This document shows positions 60,953 to 64,000 of a stretch of 64,000 nucleotides of DNA, one piece after another. The stretch comes from Myxococcales bacterium (lineage in GTDB: Bacteria; Myxococcota_A; UBA9160; UBA4427), in contig DUBZ01000070.1 in the NCBI GenBank assembly GCA_012960035.1, forward strand, positions 101,102 through 165,101. The letters are read 5' to 3'. The stretch's first letter is position 1; the number at the start of each line of letters is the position of its first letter. A model generated the notes under the pieces. The model was not told the DNA's origin, made no database searches, and saw nothing but the letters and a program-made list of their open reading frames with translations. Position numbers and translations under genes: made by a program.

Positions 60953-62368
60953 TTAGAGGACCTCCCTTACGTCGACGACTTTGCCCGCAATGGCGGCGGC
61001 GGCGACCATGGCGGGGGACATGAGCAGGGTGCGTCCGGTGGGCGAACCTTGTCTGCCTTGGAAGTTGCGGTTGCTTGAAGATGCGCAGATCTCGCGACCC
61101 TGCAGTTTGTCGGGGTTCATGGCCAGGCACATGGAACAGCCGGGTTCACGCCACTGGAAGCCGGCTGCGCGAAAGATTTCGTCGAGGCCTTCGTCTTCGG
61201 CCATCTTGGCAACTTCGTGCGAGCCAGGGACCACGAGTGCGCGGACGCCTTCTTTTACCTTGCCCGTCTTTGCGACTCGGGCGGCTTCGCGCATGTCGGA
61301 AATGCGGCCGTTGGTGCAAGAGCCAATGAACGCCACGTCAATGGGCGTGCCCGCCAAGCGCTTGCCCGGGGTCAAGTCCATGTAGTCGAGGGCTTCGGAG
61401 ATGCTGGCGCGTTCTTCGTCCGGCACGTCGGCCGCGCTCGGGATACGGTCGTTGACACCGAGGTTCTGGGAAGGGTTGATGCCCCAGGTCACCGTGGGTT
61501 CGATGGAGGAGCCGTCGAGTTCGAACGCGTCGTCAAACACGGCGTCGGCGTCGCTCGCCATGGCGCTCCATTGCACGACTGCGCGGTCGAAGGCTTCGCC
61601 TTGGGGCGAGCGAGGGCGGCCGCGCAAGTATTCGAAAGTGATTGGGTCGGGGTTCACGTAGCCGCAGCGTGCGCCGCCTTCGATCGCCATGTTGCAGAGC
61701 GTCATGCGTTCTTCCATCGACATGGCGTCGATCACCGGGCCCGCGTATTCGTACGCGTAGCCGACGCCGCCGTTGACGCCGAGCTCACGAATGATCGCGA
61801 GCGTGACGTCTTTTGCGTAGACCCCCGGGCCAAGCTTGCCCGTCACGTTCACGCGGCGAACCTTCAAGCTCGCCATCGCAAGGGTCTGGGTGGCGAGGAC
61901 GTCGCGCACCTGGCTGGTGCCGATGCCAAATGCGATCGCGCCAAACGCACCGTGAGTCGAAGTGTGGCTGTCGCCGCAGGCGATCGTCATGCCGGGCTGG
62001 GTCAAACCCTGCTCGGGGCCGATCACGTGCACGATGCCTTGCTGGCCGCTCGCTACGTCGAACAACTCGATATCGTAGTCGCGGCAGTTGTTTTCGAGCT
62101 CGCTCATCATGGCTTCGGCCATGGGGTCAGAAAGCGGGCGAATGCGGGTGTCGGTCGGGATGATGTGGTCCACGGTCGCAAAAGTTCGCTTCGGGAAGCG
62201 CACGCCCAGGCCCAGCTCGCGAATCATCGCGAAGGCTTGCGGGCTCGTGACCTCGTGAATGAGGTGTGTGCCAATGAAGAGCTGGGTCTGGCCCGTCGTC
62301 AGCTCGCGCACGGTGTGGGCGTCCCAGACTTTCTGGTAAAGGGTCTTCGGTGTTTTGCTGTCGCTCAT
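60953..62368 (-). CDS. leuC: 3-isopropylmalate dehydratase large subunit
   Basis: This 471-residue aconitase-family enzyme holds a 4Fe-4S cluster through cysteines in [14 protein letters not shown] and in [13 protein letters not shown]. Substrate-contact stretches include [21 protein letters not shown]. Together with LeuD it forms the leucine-pathway isomerase. GGAG lies nine bases before the ATG on the coding strand. An array of five 12-base repeats lies 33 bases upstream of its start. Confidence 0.96.
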   Translation of the reverse strand: MSDSKTPKTLYQKVWDAHTVRELTTGQTQLFIGTHLIHEVTSPQAFAMIRELGLGVRFPKRTFATVDHIIPTDTRIRPLSDPMAEAMMSELENNCRDYDIELFDVASGQQGIVHVIGPEQGLTQPGMTIACGDSHTSTHGAFGAIAFGIGTSQVRDVLATQTLAMASLKVRRVNVTGKLGPGVYAKDVTLAIIRELGVNGGVGYAYEYAGPVIDAMSMEERMTLCNMAIEGGARCGYVNPDPITFEYLRGRPRSPQGEAFDRAVVQWSAMASDADAVFDDAFELDGSSIEPTVTWGINPSQNLGVNDRIPSAADVPDEERASISEALDYMDLTPGKRLAGTPIDVAFIGSCTNGRISDMREAARVAKTGKVKEGVRALVVPGSHEVAKMAEDEGLDEIFRAAGFQWREPGCSMCLAMNPDKLQGREICASSSNRNFQGRQGSPTGRTLLMSPAMVAAAAIAGKVVDVREVL

Positions 62369-62400
62369 CGCGATTTCTCCGGGGCTACTCGGGCCCGCAG

Positions 62401-62460
62401 TTCGGGGTGTAGATCGGGGTGTAGATCGAGGTGTAGTTTGAGGTGTAGATCGGGGCTTCG
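62401..62460. repeat. Five tandem 12-base repeats upstream of leuC
   Basis: TTCGGGGTGTAG, ATCGGGGTGTAG, ATCGAGGTGTAG, TTTGAGGTGTAG and the diverged ATCGGGGCTTCG follow without gaps. On the leuC strand the unit reads CTACACCCCGAT. The array begins 33 bases upstream of the leuC start codon. Confidence 0.88.
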
Positions 62461-62748
62461 TGTCGATGTCATTCGATGTGTCTTTGTGTGCAGAGCCAGG
62501 GGGCAGATCGAAACCTGGGTGCCCGGACCCGTGCGTCGCGTGCTGACGCGCCTAAGGTCCAGAATCACCCCCCATTGCACTGCCGCGATCTCGAATGCGG
62601 CTTGAGTAGAGGGCTGATGAACGGGGGGCTTGATAGCACGCGAGGGGCCGTGCGGCATCGCGCGGGGCATTTTGCGAAACAGCGTTGTGGTACCCGCGGG
62701 TGAATTGGGGGGCAACACAAAGGCAGTCGCGGGCGCAAAATCGCGTGT

Positions 62749-62754
62749 TAGGAT
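62749..62754 (+). promoter_or_regulatory. Candidate -10 box of tRNA-Pro
   Basis: TAGGAT ends ten bases before the first tRNA base, the right distance for a start at or just before the tRNA. The -35 region is not obvious. Confidence 0.5.
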
Positions 62755-62763
62755 TCGCCGCCT

Positions 62764-62840
62764 CGGGGTGTAGCTCAGGTTGGTAGAGCGCGAGCTTTGG
62801 GAGTTCGAAGTCGGGGGTTCGAATCCCTCCACCCCGACCA
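62764..62840 (+). tRNA. tRNA-Pro (anticodon UGG)
   Basis: The 77-base sequence folds into a complete cloverleaf. The acceptor stem is CGGGGTG with CACCCCG, the D-stem GCTC with GAGC, the anticodon stem CGAGC with GTTCG and the T-stem GGGGG with CCCTC around TTCGAAT. The anticodon loop TTTGGGA gives anticodon TGG (reads CCA and related proline codons), with the G37 typical of tRNA-Pro. The discriminator A and the CCA end are encoded. Confidence 0.97.
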
Positions 62841-63122
62841 AGTGGTCTCGCACTTGGCCCCGCGGCTGCGACGCCGTTCGTCTTGGCAGCGCCCCCCGTC
62901 TCAAATCCCAACCGCCGTGTTCCATTGGCTTGGGCTCCGCGCGGCGCCTCCAATCGCGACATTTCTGTAGTAAGGTCAACGTGAATTGGGCCCCCCCAAA
63001 CCAACCGCGCACTCGCTTCACCCCATGTTCCGTTTGCGCACTGCCTGATACGTCAAAGACAGTCGCCGCTTGCGCCCCCACACGCCTGCGTCTCCATCGT
63101 CGACGACGCTTCGCGAGGATCC

Positions 63123-64000
63123 ATGCCGATCGATCTCACTCCCCAGCTCCGCGAGCAAATCGAAAACACAATCCGCTTTCTATCGGTTGATGCAGTGCAG
63201 AAGGCGAACAGTGGGCACCCCGGTGCACCCATGGCGCTCGCTGGCCCGGTGTTCGAACTGTGGAACTCGCAGATGCGCTTCGATCCCGGAGACCCCGACT
63301 GGCCACTGCGCGACCGCTTCGTTCTTTCGAACGGCCACGCTTCTATGCTTTTGTACTCGCTACTCCACTTGTGGGGTTACGAAGTTTCGCACGAAGACAT
63401 CGTCAACTTCAGACAGCTCGGTTCGAAGACACCGGGGCATCCTGAATACGGCGAAACCCCGGGCGTTGAAATTACGACGGGTCCGCTCGGGCAGGGCATC
63501 TCGCACGCAGTCGGCATGGCGCTCGCGGGTCGCATGACCGCAGCCCAGTTTGGCTCGACCCGTGGCGACGACGAAGGCGCTCCTGGCAGCCACATGATTT
63601 ACGGCGTGGTGGGCGACGGCGACTTGATGGAAGGCATATCGGGCGAAGCGAGTTCGCTGGCCGGGCACCTTGGCGTCGGCAACCTCGTCTTCATGTACGA
63701 CGACAACAAGATCACCATCGACGGCAAGACCGAAATCGCCTTTACCGAAAACGTAAAGATGCGATACGAGGCCTACGGCTGGCACGTGATCGACGGCATT
63801 GACGGCCGCGACTCCGCTGGCGTTCGCGCGGCTCTCGAACGCGGCAAGGCTGAAACCGACCGCCCCACGATGATCATCGTGAGCACGGTGATCGGCCTCG
63901 GCAGCAAGGCCATCGAAGGCACGAGCAAGGCCCACGGCAACCCGCTCGGCAACGTTGAGATCCCGCTCGCCAAAGCCAACATGGGTTGGCCGACCGAGCC
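63123..64000 (+). CDS. tkt: Transketolase, N-terminal part (runs off the window)
   Basis: The frame from ATG 63123 is open to the window edge and gives the first 292 residues of transketolase. The enzyme moves two-carbon ketol units between sugar phosphates in the pentose phosphate pathway. Visible parts are LSVDAVQKANSGHPGAPM, LSNGHASMLLY, TTGPLGQGISHAVGMA and the thiamine-diphosphate motif GDGDLMEGISGEA, which continues to YDDNKITIDG. GAGGA lies just before the ATG. A tRNA-Pro gene precedes it by 282 bases with no gene between. The C-terminal pyrimidine-binding and ligand domains are outside the window. Confidence 0.95.
   Translation, partial: MPIDLTPQLREQIENTIRFLSVDAVQKANSGHPGAPMALAGPVFELWNSQMRFDPGDPDWPLRDRFVLSNGHASMLLYSLLHLWGYEVSHEDIVNFRQLGSKTPGHPEYGETPGVEITTGPLGQGISHAVGMALAGRMTAAQFGSTRGDDEGAPGSHMIYGVVGDGDLMEGISGEASSLAGHLGVGNLVFMYDDNKITIDGKTEIAFTENVKMRYEAYGWHVIDGIDGRDSAGVRAALERGKAETDRPTMIIVSTVIGLGSKAIEGTSKAHGNPLGNVEIPLAKANMGWPTE

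Larger units (their letters stand above)
62369..62763. other. Gap between leuC and tRNA-Pro
   Basis: These 395 bases hold no confident gene. They contain the 12-base repeat array at 62401-62460 and the tRNA promoter. A 238-codon minus-strand frame crosses this gap and also runs antisense through the tRNA and is not credible. Confidence 0.6.

Noticed and set aside
61217-62605. Plus-strand frame of 462 codons
   Set aside because: Antisense to leuC, with low-complexity Arg/Ala/His text and no domain.
62365-63081. Minus-strand frame of 238 codons
   Set aside because: It runs antisense through tRNA-Pro and includes the 12-base repeat array translated as an [11 protein letters not shown] repeat.

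Overview
The window is a GC-rich bacterial chromosome segment with short intergenic gaps, many 1-10 base gene overlaps (ATGA, TGATG) and a mix of ATG, GTG and TTG starts. It has no phage, insertion sequence, rRNA or CRISPR. Several features point to a Gram-negative, aerobic, heterotrophic lineage of the former Deltaproteobacteria (Myxococcota or a relative): a spirochaete/planctomycete/delta-type EF-G with AHIDSGKT in its P-loop, outer-membrane beta-barrels, a PEP-CTERM protein, a cytochrome P450, unfused SDR plus MaoC genes and EtfAB. This placement is inference; there is no rRNA to test it.

Layout. 0.5-8.1 kb: EF-G, a P450/nitroreductase pair, an SLC13-type transporter with RCK_C domains, a dienelactone-hydrolase-like protein and a TerB-like protein. 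8.3-13.1 kb: surface-glycan genes (GT39-like membrane protein, methyltransferase, GT2, hexapeptide acyltransferase) and a ROK sugar kinase. 13.2-17.75 kb: a compact minus-strand operon arsM-arsS-VTT membrane protein-flavin disulfide reductase, which I read as an arsenosugar biosynthesis cassette. 18.1-19.9 kb: SDR and MaoC genes of acyl-CoA metabolism, closed by a strong terminator. 20-29.9 kb: two unknown genes, a frameshifted outer-membrane protein, a class IV aminotransferase, citrate synthase, an ArnT-like glycosyltransferase, a polyprenol-phosphate-type GT2, GNAT, YciH and a CoA-binding protein. 30-35.8 kb: a paired M16 peptidase operon (active plus inactive partner), a WYL regulator, patatin and EF-P. 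36-42.6 kb: EtfBA, an alpha/beta hydrolase that has lost its catalytic Ser and His, a DUF1232 protein, a His-motif/TPR membrane protein, a thioesterase and an Fe-S PD-(D/E)XK nuclease.

42.9-49.5 kb: serine acetyltransferase, an unusual CcmH-like protein, an SrkA-like kinase, NadA, and a malyl-CoA lyase / mesaconyl-CoA hydratase pair. 49.7-55.4 kb: the three-gene proton-translocating transhydrogenase (pntAA-pntAB-pntB), a PEP-CTERM protein beside an acyltransferase remnant, and a MATE exporter. 55.5-64 kb: a CysQ/IMPase-family phosphatase, a SulP transporter, an alginate-export-like porin, leuCD, tRNA-Pro(UGG) and the start of transketolase, which runs off the window.

Metabolically, citrate synthase, ETF, SDR/MaoC, malyl-CoA lyase/mesaconyl-CoA hydratase and transhydrogenase fit growth on fatty or organic acids. 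Gaps carry several short tandem arrays (10-14 base units) and one dispersed imperfect palindrome in two copies, which look like lineage-specific non-coding repeats.
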